Shown: positions 17,145-26,186, counted from the first letter of the stretch. The stretch: DNA of 64,000 bases from Paenibacillus glacialis (GCF_001637205.1 NZ_LVJH01000017.1:1-64000), one strand, 5' to 3'. The notes: generated by a model from the letters alone, not told the origin. Translations and numbers: made by a program.

Positions 17145-17248
17145 TTAGTGGTATAACAGTTCATTGAGATTTTGTGAAAAGACTACTGTATAACGAGAAG
17201 GTCAATGAAGAAGCAGCGATTTTAAGTTTTTATAAAATGCATTTGAAA

Positions 17249-17300
17249 AAATAAAGGCGAATTCCCATTCATTTCTGAATGAGAATTCGCCTTTATTTTA
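17249..17300. terminator. bidirectional terminator after the AGCS carrier
   Basis: A near-perfect hairpin, ATAAAGGCGAATT...AATTCGCCTTTAT with inner ATTCA/TGAAT and loop TTTC, flanked by A and T runs. Confidence 0.9.
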
Positions 17301-17442
17301 TGATACCTTGACGTTTTTTATGGAATATTTTTTTCACTTTGATTTTTAGGGTGCTATTGAAATATCAAATCATGATATAGAAAACCTCTATTAGCTAACC
17401 CGTTGACGGGAACAACGCATGGTTGTAAAGTTAATTCAACAT

Positions 17443-17487
17443 TAAATCACATAAAACTGATAGGAATTATGTGAATGAGATCAGTTT
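17443..17487 (+). promoter_or_regulatory. CymR-like box and inverted repeat before the importer
   Basis: A 28-base block ends in TAGGAATTAT (17461-17470), the same 10-mer and spacing as upstream of cmoJ. It overlaps an inverted repeat AAACTGAT (17454-17461)/ATCAGTTT (17480-17487), 34 bases before the first importer gene. The 376-base gap otherwise holds a terminator and a short CCCGTTGACGGG palindrome near 17399. Probably the control region of the operon. Confidence 0.5.
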
Positions 17488-17520
17488 ATATTTTAAAGTT
17501 CACATTGGGGAGGAAAAAGA

Positions 17521-18369
17521 ATGAAGAAGCTAGCTGTGATAAGCGCTGTAGTACTACTGATGGTAATGGCTACAGGGTGTGGGTCTAATAATAATGGGGA
17601 AGTTGCACAGGGGGATAAGGCAAGCGGAAGTACTACGGAAGCGAAGAAAATCATTGTCGGTACGGGTACACAGTTCCCGAACGTCTGCTTTATTGACGAG
17701 AGTGGTAAGTTGACCGGATTCGATGTTGAACTTGTGAAAGAAATTGATAAATTGTTGCCTGAATATGAATTCGAATTTAGGACGATGGATTTCGGAAATT
17801 TATTACTCAGCCTTGAAACGAACAAAATTGATTTCGTCGCTCACCAAATGGAGAAAAATAAAGAGCGCGAAGAGAAATTCTTATTTAACAAAGAGCCATA
17901 TAGCATTTTCCTATCCAAAGTAGCGGTTCTTAAGAATGACACCACAATCAAGTCGCTTGACGATTTGAAAGGGAAGAAGGTACTTATTGGACCAACAAGT
18001 AACCAGGCCTACTTCTTGGAGCAATATAATAGAACACATGATAATGCGCTTAACATTGTGTATTCGAGCGGTGAGGCGAATGATGAAGTAGCCTTATTTG
18101 AGAACAAGCGCGTAGATGGTACGCTATCCACCGATTTTGCAATCAAAGACTATCTTGGTTCTGACGGTACGCCTGCGTTGAAGACGGTGGGTGAGCCATT
18201 GATTCAATCGGATGTATTGTTCGTATTACGTAAGGATGGTCAGGAATTGTCCGATCATCTTGATGAAGCAATCAAGACACTGAAAGGAAATGGTACGCTA
18301 GCTAAATTAAGCGTTCAATGGCTTGGTGAAGATTTTACGAAGAGTTTAGATGACGCAAAAACGAAATAA
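17521..18369 (+). CDS. tcyK: amino acid ABC transporter substrate-binding lipoprotein (TcyK-like)
   Basis: A 282-residue solute-binding protein of the polar amino acid (cystine) family. The lipoprotein signal is at 1-20 with lipobox MATGC, then a short glycine/serine linker. The binding fold begins KKIIVGTGTQFPNVCFIDESGKLTGFDVELVKEID and contains DFVAHQMEKNKEREEKF, the usual family-3 pattern. B. subtilis has two such proteins (TcyJ and TcyK) for the TcyLMN importer; only one is present here. Permease and ATPase genes follow. Start fixed by GGGGAGG, about 9 bases upstream. Substrate cystine or S-modified cysteine, from context. Confidence 0.82.
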   Translation: MKKLAVISAVVLLMVMATGCGSNNNGEVAQGDKASGSTTEAKKIIVGTGTQFPNVCFIDESGKLTGFDVELVKEIDKLLPEYEFEFRTMDFGNLLLSLETNKIDFVAHQMEKNKEREEKFLFNKEPYSIFLSKVAVLKNDTTIKSLDDLKGKKVLIGPTSNQAYFLEQYNRTHDNALNIVYSSGEANDEVALFENKRVDGTLSTDFAIKDYLGSDGTPALKTVGEPLIQSDVLFVLRKDGQELSDHLDEAIKTLKGNGTLAKLSVQWLGEDFTKSLDDAKTK

Positions 18370-18405
18370 AAGAGAGATACCAGATCATATGGGGGTGTAA
18401 ATGCT

Positions 18406-19182
18406 GTGGGCAGACAATTTGATTTTAACTATGTACTCGATTTCTTACCCAAATTATTGTCTTACCTGCATATCACCCTTTTCATTGTAGCAAGTTCTAT
18501 CGTACTCGGTATCATCATGGGATTTATTGTGGCGCTGCCCAGATTATACAATGTCCCGGTTTTGAAAAGAGTCTCCCAAGTGTATGTATCTTTTTTTCGC
18601 GGAACGCCCATTCTGATCCAACTATTTCTTATTTACTATGGGTTACCTGAATTATTGAAGCTTGTTCATGTGGATGCCTCAAGGACAAACGTGCTTGTAT
18701 TCGTTATCGTGGCCTATGCACTACACAGCGGAGCATTTATTTCAGAAGCGATACGCGCTGCAGTGAATGCGGTTGATCGGGGGCAGATAGAGGCGGCCTA
18801 TTCGGTTGGAATGAGTGGGTACCAAGCATTGACGAGAATCGTACTTCCGCAGGCGTTAGCCATATCTATACCGATTCTTGCTAATCTAGTTATCGCAAAC
18901 CTGAAAGATACATCCCTTGCTTTTACGTTAGGTGCCATGGAGATGACAGGTAAATCTCAGACGTTAGGCTCAGCGACTCGTCATTTCCTGGAGACGTATA
19001 TTGCATTATCCCTTATATATTTCGTAATTAGTACGGTTCTTGAAAGAATGTTCTTCTATATGGAGGCTAGACTGCTAAGGCACGAACGGCAAGTTGTTGA
19101 GAAGGAACGGTCACCGAGAAAGTTGATTGGATGGCGCAAAAGAGAGATAGCACGATTAGAGAAGGGGGTTGATCCACATTGA
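18406..19182 (+). CDS. tcyL: amino acid ABC transporter permease (TcyL-like)
   Basis: A 258-residue inner-membrane permease of the His/Glu/Gln/Arg three-gene family. It has five or so helices and the EAA loop [23 protein letters not shown], which contacts the ATPase. The C-terminus is longer and more basic than usual. A GTG start at 18406 is supported by GGGGGTG eight bases before it; an ATG at 18401 is in another frame. Its stop overlaps the next permease by four bases (TTGA), indicating translational coupling. Confidence 0.83.
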   Translation: MGRQFDFNYVLDFLPKLLSYLHITLFIVASSIVLGIIMGFIVALPRLYNVPVLKRVSQVYVSFFRGTPILIQLFLIYYGLPELLKLVHVDASRTNVLVFVIVAYALHSGAFISEAIRAAVNAVDRGQIEAAYSVGMSGYQALTRIVLPQALAISIPILANLVIANLKDTSLAFTLGAMEMTGKSQTLGSATRHFLETYIALSLIYFVISTVLERMFFYMEARLLRHERQVVEKERSPRKLIGWRKREIARLEKGVDPH

Positions 19183-19889
19183 AAATTGACCCGCTGTTCA
19201 TTCTAACGGCTTTGCTAAGTTTGATTAAAGCACTCCCAACGACATTAATCATTACCGTGGTCTCAGTATCCATTGGCTTGATTCTTGGTTCGACGGTTGC
19301 CCTTATTCGGATATACAGAATACCGGTGTTGCATAGAATCGCTGCTGCTTATGTCATGTTCATTCGTGGTACGCCCATGTTGATGCATTTACTTCTTATT
19401 TATTTCGGTCTTCCGATGCTTATAGATGGGATATCAGGAACTTGGGGCCTTCCTTTTCACTCCAATCAAATTCCCTTAATCGGTTTTGTGCTTATTTCTT
19501 TCTCTCTAACGGCGGGAGCCTATATGTCGGAGGTCGTTAGAGCTGGCATATTGGCCGTCAATCGTGGACAGATAGAAGCAGCTTATTCTGTAGGGATGAC
19601 GACTGCACAGGCATTGAGAAGGATTGTTCTTCCTCAAGCATTATCGGTTTGCCTCCCGAACCTCTCTAATAGCCTGATCGGTATGCTACATGCATCTACG
19701 CTTGCTTTCACTGTGTCTGTGGTGGATATTAACGCACAAGCACAGATCGTCGCGGCAACCAATTGGAAGTTTCTTGAGTCCTATATTGCAGCAGCACTAC
19801 TCTTCTGGGGAATGACGGTTCTCATTGAGAGAGCAACAAGTAGGCTTGAGAAACGGATCAATAATTACAATCGAGGTGGCGTAGCATGA
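19179..19889 (+). CDS. tcyM: amino acid ABC transporter permease (TcyM-like)
   Basis: A 236-residue second permease with the same architecture and EAA loop ([23 protein letters not shown]). It starts at TTG in the four-base overlap with the previous gene and overlaps the ATPase by ATGA. Forms a heterodimeric membrane channel with the upstream permease, as TcyL/TcyM do. Confidence 0.83.
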   Translation: MKIDPLFILTALLSLIKALPTTLIITVVSVSIGLILGSTVALIRIYRIPVLHRIAAAYVMFIRGTPMLMHLLLIYFGLPMLIDGISGTWGLPFHSNQIPLIGFVLISFSLTAGAYMSEVVRAGILAVNRGQIEAAYSVGMTTAQALRRIVLPQALSVCLPNLSNSLIGMLHASTLAFTVSVVDINAQAQIVAATNWKFLESYIAAALLFWGMTVLIERATSRLEKRINNYNRGGVA

Positions 19890-20638
19890 TTAAACTGACC
19901 AACATATCCAAGTCGTTTGGTAAGCATGAAGTGTTACATCGTATTAATCTGACCGTGGAAAAAGGGGGAGTTGTTGTCATTCTAGGTCCGAGTGGATCGG
20001 GTAAAACAACGCTGCTTCGTTGCATTAATTATTTGGAGAAACCCAATGAAGGGCAAATTGAGATTGGTGATTTCAGCCTCGATTACAAACATGCAAACAA
20101 GAAGGATATTCATAATCTTAGACAAAGATCAGCGATGGTGTTTCAGCACTACAATTTGTTCAAGCATAAGACGGTACTTGAGAATGTGATGGAAGGACTT
20201 ATCATCGTTCAGAAGTTCTCGGCGGACGCGGCTAAGAGCAAGAGTATAGAAATGCTTGAGAAGGTGGGACTAGGTGCGAAGCTTGCTGCCTATCCAAGTC
20301 AATTATCAGGTGGCCAACAACAGAGAGTAGGCATTGCACGAGCATTAGCGCTTAATCCAGAAGTGATTTTGTTCGATGAGCCTACTTCTGCACTTGATCC
20401 TGAGCTGGTCGGCGAAGTATTAGATGTTATTCGCAAAATCGCCAAAGAAGGCATCACGATGATTGTTGTGACACACGAGATGGGTTTTGCTCGGGATGTA
20501 TCTAACCATGTGGTCTTTATGGATGAAGGTGTCATCGTCGAAGAGGGAAGGCCACAGGATATATTTGGCGCTCCAAAGGAAGAACGGACGAAGCAATTCC
20601 TGAAACGCATCACTTCAGAATGGGCTTATTCCATATAA
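19886..20638 (+). CDS. tcyN: amino acid ABC transporter ATPase (TcyN-like)
   Basis: A 250-residue ATPase with every nucleotide-binding motif: Walker [10 protein letters not shown]-loop, signature [15 protein letters not shown], Walker [13 protein letters not shown] and switch histidine VVTHEMGF. Last gene of the importer cluster. A 252-base inverted-repeat element begins six bases after its stop, between it and the enzymes that would process the imported compound. Confidence 0.88.
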   Translation: MIKLTNISKSFGKHEVLHRINLTVEKGGVVVILGPSGSGKTTLLRCINYLEKPNEGQIEIGDFSLDYKHANKKDIHNLRQRSAMVFQHYNLFKHKTVLENVMEGLIIVQKFSADAAKSKSIEMLEKVGLGAKLAAYPSQLSGGQQQRVGIARALALNPEVILFDEPTSALDPELVGEVLDVIRKIAKEGITMIVVTHEMGFARDVSNHVVFMDEGVIVEEGRPQDIFGAPKEERTKQFLKRITSEWAYSI

Positions 20639-20643
20639 ATACG

Positions 20644-20895
20644 TGTTCAAAAAGTCGGATTTTCAGCACCAAAGTATATGCTTATGATGCTGCGTTTCTT
20701 CGAAACGCCTTAGAAGATTGGATGAAGCAAGGGAGTGAGGAGCGGAGCGTAGCGTAGGAAGTACCTACGTGAGCACCTGAAATGTTTCGGAAGGAAACAT
20801 ACCTCGAAAGCATAGGCTAGGACCGGCTGAATTCAATATTCGATGTCGAATAAACTTCTTGCATACTTCGTGATCAAAAGATGACTTTTTGAACA
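20644..20895. mobile_element. MITE-like element with 13-bp inverted ends and internal hairpins
   Basis: Begins TGTTCAAAAAGTC and ends GACTTTTTGAACA, perfect 13-bp inverted terminal repeats 252 bases apart. Inside are three strong hairpins: GCGTTTC/GAAACGC (20692-20708), CGTAGG/CCTACG (20753-20769) and ATGTTTC/GAAACAT (20782-20800). No coding frame is apparent. I recall similar 'GAGCGGAGCGTA...ACGTGAGCACC' blocks recurring between genes in Paenibacillus genomes, so it is probably a non-autonomous dispersed repeat. No clear target duplication is visible. Confidence 0.75.
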
Positions 20896-20934
20896 ACCTC
20901 TATAAGAGGAAATATAGAAGGAGCGGATGATTCG

Positions 20935-21954
20935 ATGGGAGTAAAGCTTAGTATATTAGATCAAAGCCCAGTGTTCGAAGGGGATACCGCTGCGATTGCT
21001 TTTCAGAATACAATTGAACTTGTTCAACTAGCTGAAGAGTTGGGATATCACCGATTCTGGGTATCAGAACATCACGATTCTGATCAAGTTGCGGGGTCAT
21101 CACCTGAAGTGCTGATCTCGTATTTATTAGCAAGGACTCAATCCATTCGGATTGGTTCTGGTGGCATTATGCTTCAGCATTATAGCCCTTATAAAGTGGC
21201 GGAGAATTTCAATGTCCTAGCGACACTAGCACCTGGGAGAGTAGACTTAGGCGTCGGAAGAGCACCAGGTGGGCTTCCACGTTCTACGAAGGCACTTCAA
21301 CAGGGGATGACAGAAACACCGTCCTTAGAGCACAAACTACAAGAACTAGAACAACTCATTCATAACCAATTGGATGAGGATCATCCACAAAGTGGCTTAC
21401 GGGCAACGCCTAACCCGGTACAACCGGCTGAACTTTATCTGCTTGGAGCAAGTGTATCTAGCGCAGAATCGGCTGCAGATCTAGGTCTCCCTTATGTATT
21501 TGCTCAATTTATTAATAGTGATCCTATCATTGCTCAGAATGCATTTGCAGCATACCGTAATCGTTTCAATGGTAGCAAAGGTACTCAACCTCAGCTTATT
21601 CTAGCACTTTCAGTCATTATTGCGGATACAGAGGAGGAAGCGAATGAATTAGCCGGGGAACAGAAGCTAATCAAAGTACATTTGGATAGCGGAAAGTCTG
21701 TGACATTAGGTACAATAGAAAAAGCGGAAGAATTTGGAAGACAGTCGAACGAGGGTTACCGAATTGATATACAAGATGCTGCCATTGCCAAAGGATCGAA
21801 GGAGGCGATTCGGCAACATTTACTTGATCTGCAACAACAATACGGCATAGAGGAGTTTGTCGTTACGACAGCTGTAAAGGATTTCTCCAAGCGAATTCAT
21901 TCTTATAAGCTGCTAAAGGAAGCTTTCTCAGAGGTGCTAGTAGAGGGTGATTAA
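20935..21954 (+). CDS. cmoO: CmoO-like luciferase-family (MsnO8-type) monooxygenase
   Basis: A 339-residue single-domain luciferase-like protein, distinct in sequence from CmoJ. Family marks are VKLSILDQSPVFEGDT at the N-terminus, FWVSEHHDSDQVAGSSPEVLISYLLART, and GSGGIMLQHYSPYKVAENFNVLATLAPGRVDLGVGRAPGG. B. subtilis YtmO/CmoO is of this type and belongs to the same operon as CmoJ. It probably oxidises an S-substituted cysteine derivative with FMNH2. It is six bases upstream of the amidohydrolase gene. An inserted repeat separates it from tcyN, so its promoter or read-through may be affected. Confidence 0.78.
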   Translation: MGVKLSILDQSPVFEGDTAAIAFQNTIELVQLAEELGYHRFWVSEHHDSDQVAGSSPEVLISYLLARTQSIRIGSGGIMLQHYSPYKVAENFNVLATLAPGRVDLGVGRAPGGLPRSTKALQQGMTETPSLEHKLQELEQLIHNQLDEDHPQSGLRATPNPVQPAELYLLGASVSSAESAADLGLPYVFAQFINSDPIIAQNAFAAYRNRFNGSKGTQPQLILALSVIIADTEEEANELAGEQKLIKVHLDSGKSVTLGTIEKAEEFGRQSNEGYRIDIQDAAIAKGSKEAIRQHLLDLQQQYGIEEFVVTTAVKDFSKRIHSYKLLKEAFSEVLVEGD

Positions 21955-21959
21955 TAGTC

Positions 21960-23096
21960 ATGTTGGAACAACAATTAATTAAGATGAGACGTCATTTGCA
22001 TTCGAATCCTGAGTTATCTCATGAAGAGTTCGAAACAACAAAATCGATACGTGGTTGGCTGGAAGAAGCGGGAATTGGAGTCGCTGATTATTCACTTCCA
22101 ACAGGCATTATTGCGGAAGTAGGGGGTCTACATGGCGGACCGATTGTTGCTGTACGTGCAGATATTGATGCATTAGCCATTCAAGAAGATACGGGTTTAC
22201 CTTATGCCTCATTATTTCCTGGCAAGATGCATGCGTGTGGTCATGATTTTCATACGGCGTCTATATTGGGAGCAGCGATGCTATTGAAGCAAAGAGAGCA
22301 TGATTTAAAGGGGACGGTAAGGTTTATCTTTCAACCGGCTGAGGAGAAGGCGAAGGGGGCTAAACAGGTCATCGCAAGTGGGGCTTTGAAAGGGGTGCAG
22401 ACCATATTTGGAATGCACAATAAGCCCGACCTACTCACGGGAACGATTGGGATTAAATCTGGCGCATTGATGGCAGCAGCTGATGGCTTTGCTGTTGAGG
22501 TGAAGGGAGTAGGCACCCACGCAGCCGTACCAGAGGCTGGAGTGGATCCGATCGTAGTTGCGTCGCATATGGTTACTGCACTTCAGTCTATCGTGAGTCG
22601 TAATATAGGTTCTCTTCAGAGTGCTGTGATTAGTGTTACTCGAATTCATAGTGGGACAGCTTGGAATGTTATTTCGGACTCAGCCATGTTAGATGGAACG
22701 ATTCGTACTTTTGATATCGAGGTAAGGGAGCATGTGCTGAAACGATTTCAACAGATTATCGATGGGGTTGCTGCTGCATTTGGAACAACGGCCAGCGTGA
22801 AATGGCTGCCGGGACCTCCTTCTGTTCATAACGATAGTTCACTTGAATCGTTAGCGATTGCGGCTGCTGAGCGTGTAGGCTTGAATGTGGTGGCGGCAGT
22901 CCCCTCTTCAGCAGGAGAGGATTTTGCATTTTACCAGAAGGAGATTCCTGGGTTCTTTGTATTTATGGGTACGTCTGGTCCACAGGAATGGCATCATCCT
23001 GCATTCGATGTAGATGAGCGCGCACTATCCATTAGTGCAGAATACTTCGCGGATTTGTCACAGCGGGCTATCAATCAGTTATTAGTTAAAGAATAG
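21960..23096 (+). CDS. M20-family amidohydrolase (SndA/YtnL-like)
   Basis: A 378-residue metallo-amidohydrolase of the HipO/AmhX group. Metal ligands appear as MHACGHDFHTASILGAA (Cys and His), QPAEEKAKGA (catalytic Glu pair), GMHN and the C-terminal WHHPAFDVDE. In the B. subtilis pathway such enzymes deacetylate N-acetyl S-oxidised cysteine or N-acetylcysteine. Placement directly after CmoO supports that; hippurate or indole-acetyl-amino-acid hydrolysis are alternatives. No N-acetyltransferase (SnaA/SnaB) is visible in the window, so the acylation step would have to be encoded elsewhere. Confidence 0.78.
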   Translation: MLEQQLIKMRRHLHSNPELSHEEFETTKSIRGWLEEAGIGVADYSLPTGIIAEVGGLHGGPIVAVRADIDALAIQEDTGLPYASLFPGKMHACGHDFHTASILGAAMLLKQREHDLKGTVRFIFQPAEEKAKGAKQVIASGALKGVQTIFGMHNKPDLLTGTIGIKSGALMAAADGFAVEVKGVGTHAAVPEAGVDPIVVASHMVTALQSIVSRNIGSLQSAVISVTRIHSGTAWNVISDSAMLDGTIRTFDIEVREHVLKRFQQIIDGVAAAFGTTASVKWLPGPPSVHNDSSLESLAIAAAERVGLNVVAAVPSSAGEDFAFYQKEIPGFFVFMGTSGPQEWHHPAFDVDERALSISAEYFADLSQRAINQLLVKE

Positions 23097-23134
23097 ATTA
23101 GATAGACTCATGATAGGGGGGGATTGTCATCCGC

Positions 23135-24262
23135 ATGTCATACGATGTTATCGTCGTGGGAGCGGGATCTATGGGGATGAGTGCGGGTTATCATCTAGCT
23201 AGACAGGGTATCCGAACGTTACTCATCGATGCGTTCGATCCTCCACATCATGAGGGGAGCCATCATGGTGAACCACGGTTGATACGACATGCTTATCATG
23301 GAGGGAAAGCGTATGTTTCATTGGCACTCCGGGCGCATACGTTGTGGAATGAGCTAGAAGAAGCTACGGATACCTCTTTACTTATTCAATCGGGTGTATT
23401 GAATATGTCTTCCGCCAACGTATACTCATATGAAGAACGCCTAAAGGACGCACGCCAGTTAGGCGTACCCCTAGAACTGCTTGATGCAGATGAGATTGCT
23501 AAGCGATGGCCAGGTATCCGACTTACGGATGACTTCACGGGGTTGTACGAGCCAGAAGCGGGTTATTTATTTAGTGAGAAGTGTGTAGCAGCCTATCGAC
23601 AAATGGCACTAGCAGAAGGCGCGATCCTTTTACCATACACGAATGTGTCTAGCATTGAAGCCAAAGGTGAGGGCGTATCTGTCCATACACAGCATGGTGT
23701 GTTTCATGCAGATAAGGCGATATTAAGTGCGGGTGCATGGTTCAAAACACTGGAGCCGTTCATCAAGCTACCCATCCAGTCGGTCCGCAAAGTCGTAGGC
23801 TGGTTCCAAAGTGATGAGTCACTCTTTGATACAAAGAACTTTCCAGGATTCACTTTAGGTAGCCTAGCAGGTGGGTTTTATGGGTTTCCTAGTATCGATG
23901 GTGGAGGGGTGAAAATTGGCCGTCATGATCAAGGCGCACCTTGGCAACCAGGTGAACCTATACAACCATTTGGAGCTTATCCGGATGATGAAGGGGATCT
24001 GAGAAGTGCGCTTGAGACTTACATGCCTTTGGCAGCTGGTAAGCTTATTCGTGGGTCCGTATGTAAGTATGAGATGACGTCAGATGAGGATTTCATTATT
24101 GACTATCATCCTGCATATCGGAACATTCTACTGGCAGGTGGATTCTCAGGTCATGGATTCAAGTTCTCTAGTGTGGTAGGAGAGATCCTGTCAGATTTAA
24201 CAGTGAAGCAAGCGACCCAGCAGGATATTAGCTTATTCTCATTATCTCGGTTTCAGGTATGA
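23135..24262 (+). CDS. covalent-FAD amine oxidase of the sarcosine/N-methyltryptophan oxidase family
   Basis: A 375-residue flavoprotein oxidase. The N-terminal dinucleotide fold VIVVGAGSMGMSAGYHLARQG is followed by the GSHHGEPRLIRHAY loop typical of MSOX/MTOX. The cysteine in GSVCKYEMTSDEDFIIDYHP aligns with the residue that binds FAD covalently in monomeric sarcosine oxidase, and GGFSGHGFKFSSVVGE closes the family pattern. It oxidises secondary amines to an aldehyde or imine and H2O2. It follows the amidohydrolase by 38 bases and is probably co-transcribed. This enzyme is not part of the B. subtilis ytmI operon that I know, so it may extend the substrate range to N-methylated or cyclic sulfur amino acids. 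Confidence 0.82.
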   Translation: MSYDVIVVGAGSMGMSAGYHLARQGIRTLLIDAFDPPHHEGSHHGEPRLIRHAYHGGKAYVSLALRAHTLWNELEEATDTSLLIQSGVLNMSSANVYSYEERLKDARQLGVPLELLDADEIAKRWPGIRLTDDFTGLYEPEAGYLFSEKCVAAYRQMALAEGAILLPYTNVSSIEAKGEGVSVHTQHGVFHADKAILSAGAWFKTLEPFIKLPIQSVRKVVGWFQSDESLFDTKNFPGFTLGSLAGGFYGFPSIDGGGVKIGRHDQGAPWQPGEPIQPFGAYPDDEGDLRSALETYMPLAAGKLIRGSVCKYEMTSDEDFIIDYHPAYRNILLAGGFSGHGFKFSSVVGEILSDLTVKQATQQDISLFSLSRFQV

Positions 24263-24302
24263 ATGTATAAAAATACACAATCAACGATAGACTTGTATAT
24301 AA

Positions 24303-24334
24303 GGCAGCTCTCATTAATCTGAGGGCTGTCTTTA
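24303..24334 (+). terminator. terminator at the end of the sulfur operon
   Basis: GGCAGCTCTCA/TGAGGGCTGTC hairpin with a six-base loop and short T tail, 40 bases after the oxidase stop. Confidence 0.75.
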
Positions 24335-24504
24335 TCCTATTGGGGGTATAGTGTTCAATCAGGATTCTCATCTCTAGTATCTTTGTGAATATTATTAATT
24401 GACCACATATCAATATATTCGTATAATTGTAATTATATAGGAGAGAATACTTATTTAGGATTTTGATAGAGTGAGATGAGCTTTTCTGTGATAGGGGTGA
24501 TGGA

Positions 24505-25929
24505 ATGAGTCCGGCAACCACGATTCGAGCAGAAATAATAAATCATTTAGAGCGATTTGGGCATTCATTTAGTAGTTTTGGACAAGCAACTGGAATTAAT
24601 AAAGGTGTCATCAGCGCAATTCTTAACAAGAATCCGCCCAAGCCCATTTCCGTGCGGCAGATTGATCTCATAACCAAGGCACTAGGGTTTGAAGAGGGAG
24701 CGCTATACGACTTATTTGTGGAAGAATGTTTCGCAAATGAGAAGCCGAATGGTAGAAGGATAGGTTCATTTCTAATTCGCTGTTCGGAGCTTGGCAAAGA
24801 GGATACGATTGCTCAAGTACTAAATAGGTTAATGGAGAATCTAACCTATTTAACGTTGGTGTTCTCTCTTGCTGAGAAGTTGTATACCAGTGGGCAGACG
24901 AAGGAATCCATCATCTATTATAAATGTGTAGCTGAGCATGAGCGGTATCAGCATTCTGAGAGGCTAGCGATTAGCCAATACCGTATATTTAGAGCCTCTA
25001 TTGGACTTGATGCGGAACGTAATATGGAGGTTGCACTTCAGTTTGCTCTCTATTGTAAGAGATTGCCAGAGAGCTATCAGTTAGATGCTTTGTCTCAGAT
25101 ATCGAATATTTACTACGCTATGAATAAGTGGGACAAAGTTGAGCAGTATACAGATGAATTGATCGTTCTCTCTAATATTGTCCTTCAGAGTGAGAAGCGC
25201 AGAACGATAGGAAAGAGACCTATTGAACATTTGATAACTGAAAAACCATTGGTCTATTATTATGGTTATGGTTACTTGTTGAAGGGTGTAGTGTTAGAGC
25301 ATCAGGGGCGCTATGAGGAAGGCATGGCGGCTGTTTCTCTCTATGCAGATTTAAGCTGGATCGATGGATTAGATCAACAGGGCCGTGTATGGATGGAGAA
25401 ATTCCAAATGTGGGCAGTAGCCAATACCTATACATTACAGATTCTTATGGGCAATGTGAGTATACTTCCAGAATACACGCAACTATTGCAAGACAATCCG
25501 AAAGAAGTTCTTCCGGGCCTCTCAACGATTATAAAATCGGCTAACCAACATGGATTCTTGGTAGACGATATTCTGGAGAAGTTTAAGGATGCTATTCAGG
25601 GGTATCAGAGAGATCTATTATCGAAATTATGTAATGGTTACGAAGATGTTTTTAATAGGCTAAGGTATGCAAATCTTTGTTATCAAATTGCAATATACCA
25701 ATTTGATAACAAGAAATATAGAGAAGGAATGAAATTTATTTTTCAAAGCCTTACAATTTATGCTAATATAAACAAGAAGAAGGAAATAATAGATTCAATG
25801 TCATTATTTGAGAAGTATAGAAGTTGTGCCTTGCAAGAAGAGTTAGAAGAGTATGACATAATTATAAAAAGGGGATGTAACAATGAAATCAGTGAAATTA
25901 GTGGTGGCTACATTAATTCTTGTTATTAG
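24505..25929 (+). CDS. HTH plus TPR-type peptide-responsive regulator (RRNPP-like)
   Basis: A 474-residue cytosolic protein. Residues about 10-65 form a helix-turn-helix of the XRE type (FSSFGQATGINKGVISAILN). The rest is all helical with repeated TPR-like pairs, e.g. KLYTSGQTKESIIYYKCVAEHE, ISNIYYAMNKWDKVEQYTDEL, YLLKGVVLEHQGRYEEGMAAV and YQIAIYQFDNKKYREGMKFI. This is the architecture of PlcR, NprR and AimR-like receptors that bind re-imported oligopeptides. The last 47 bases overlap a small gene encoding an exported peptide, the classical receptor/pheromone arrangement. A Spo0E-like gene follows. The regulated targets are unknown. Confidence 0.78.
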   Translation: MSPATTIRAEIINHLERFGHSFSSFGQATGINKGVISAILNKNPPKPISVRQIDLITKALGFEEGALYDLFVEECFANEKPNGRRIGSFLIRCSELGKEDTIAQVLNRLMENLTYLTLVFSLAEKLYTSGQTKESIIYYKCVAEHERYQHSERLAISQYRIFRASIGLDAERNMEVALQFALYCKRLPESYQLDALSQISNIYYAMNKWDKVEQYTDELIVLSNIVLQSEKRRTIGKRPIEHLITEKPLVYYYGYGYLLKGVVLEHQGRYEEGMAAVSLYADLSWIDGLDQQGRVWMEKFQMWAVANTYTLQILMGNVSILPEYTQLLQDNPKEVLPGLSTIIKSANQHGFLVDDILEKFKDAIQGYQRDLLSKLCNGYEDVFNRLRYANLCYQIAIYQFDNKKYREGMKFIFQSLTIYANINKKKEIIDSMSLFEKYRSCALQEELEEYDIIIKRGCNNEISEISGGYINSCY

Positions 25930-26017
25930 CTTAAGTAACATTATTCCGATTGGACAACCTCTACCTAATGGTTCTAATATTGTCACACCATTAGAGCATG
26001 GTGTGGGTAGTGTCTAA
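25883..26017 (+). CDS. 44-residue exported signalling peptide precursor
   Basis: Starts at ATG 25883 inside the end of the regulator gene in the +1 frame, with AAGGGGAT six bases upstream. The N-terminus is a short secretion signal: basic MKSVK then hydrophobic LVVATLILVISLSN. The remaining 24 residues, IIPIGQPLPN...PLEHGVGSV, are polar and proline-rich, and would hold the mature peptide, probably near the C-terminus as in Phr, NprX and AimP. Size, signal, overlap and partner all match pheromone precursors of RRNPP systems. A terminator follows. The mature form cannot be read from sequence alone. Confidence 0.72.
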   Translation: MKSVKLVVATLILVISLSNIIPIGQPLPNGSNIVTPLEHGVGSV

Positions 26018-26037
26018 CTAATCTTTAATATATTTCC

Positions 26038-26075
26038 AAGAGCTGTTCGGAGTTCTTCCGAGGGCTCTTTTTTTT
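26038..26075 (+). terminator. terminator after the peptide gene
   Basis: AAGAGC/GCTCTT with an inner TCGGA/TCCGA helix, followed by eight T. It closes the regulator-peptide unit. Confidence 0.9.
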
Positions 26076-26186
26076 GCGGTGGTAAACAGGATATTGAATC
26101 TAGTATTAATTGGTATATAGAAACATCAGAATAGTAACAATTTGGTAACTCGTTGTAATATGTATGACAAACAGGGAGGGAGCCTA

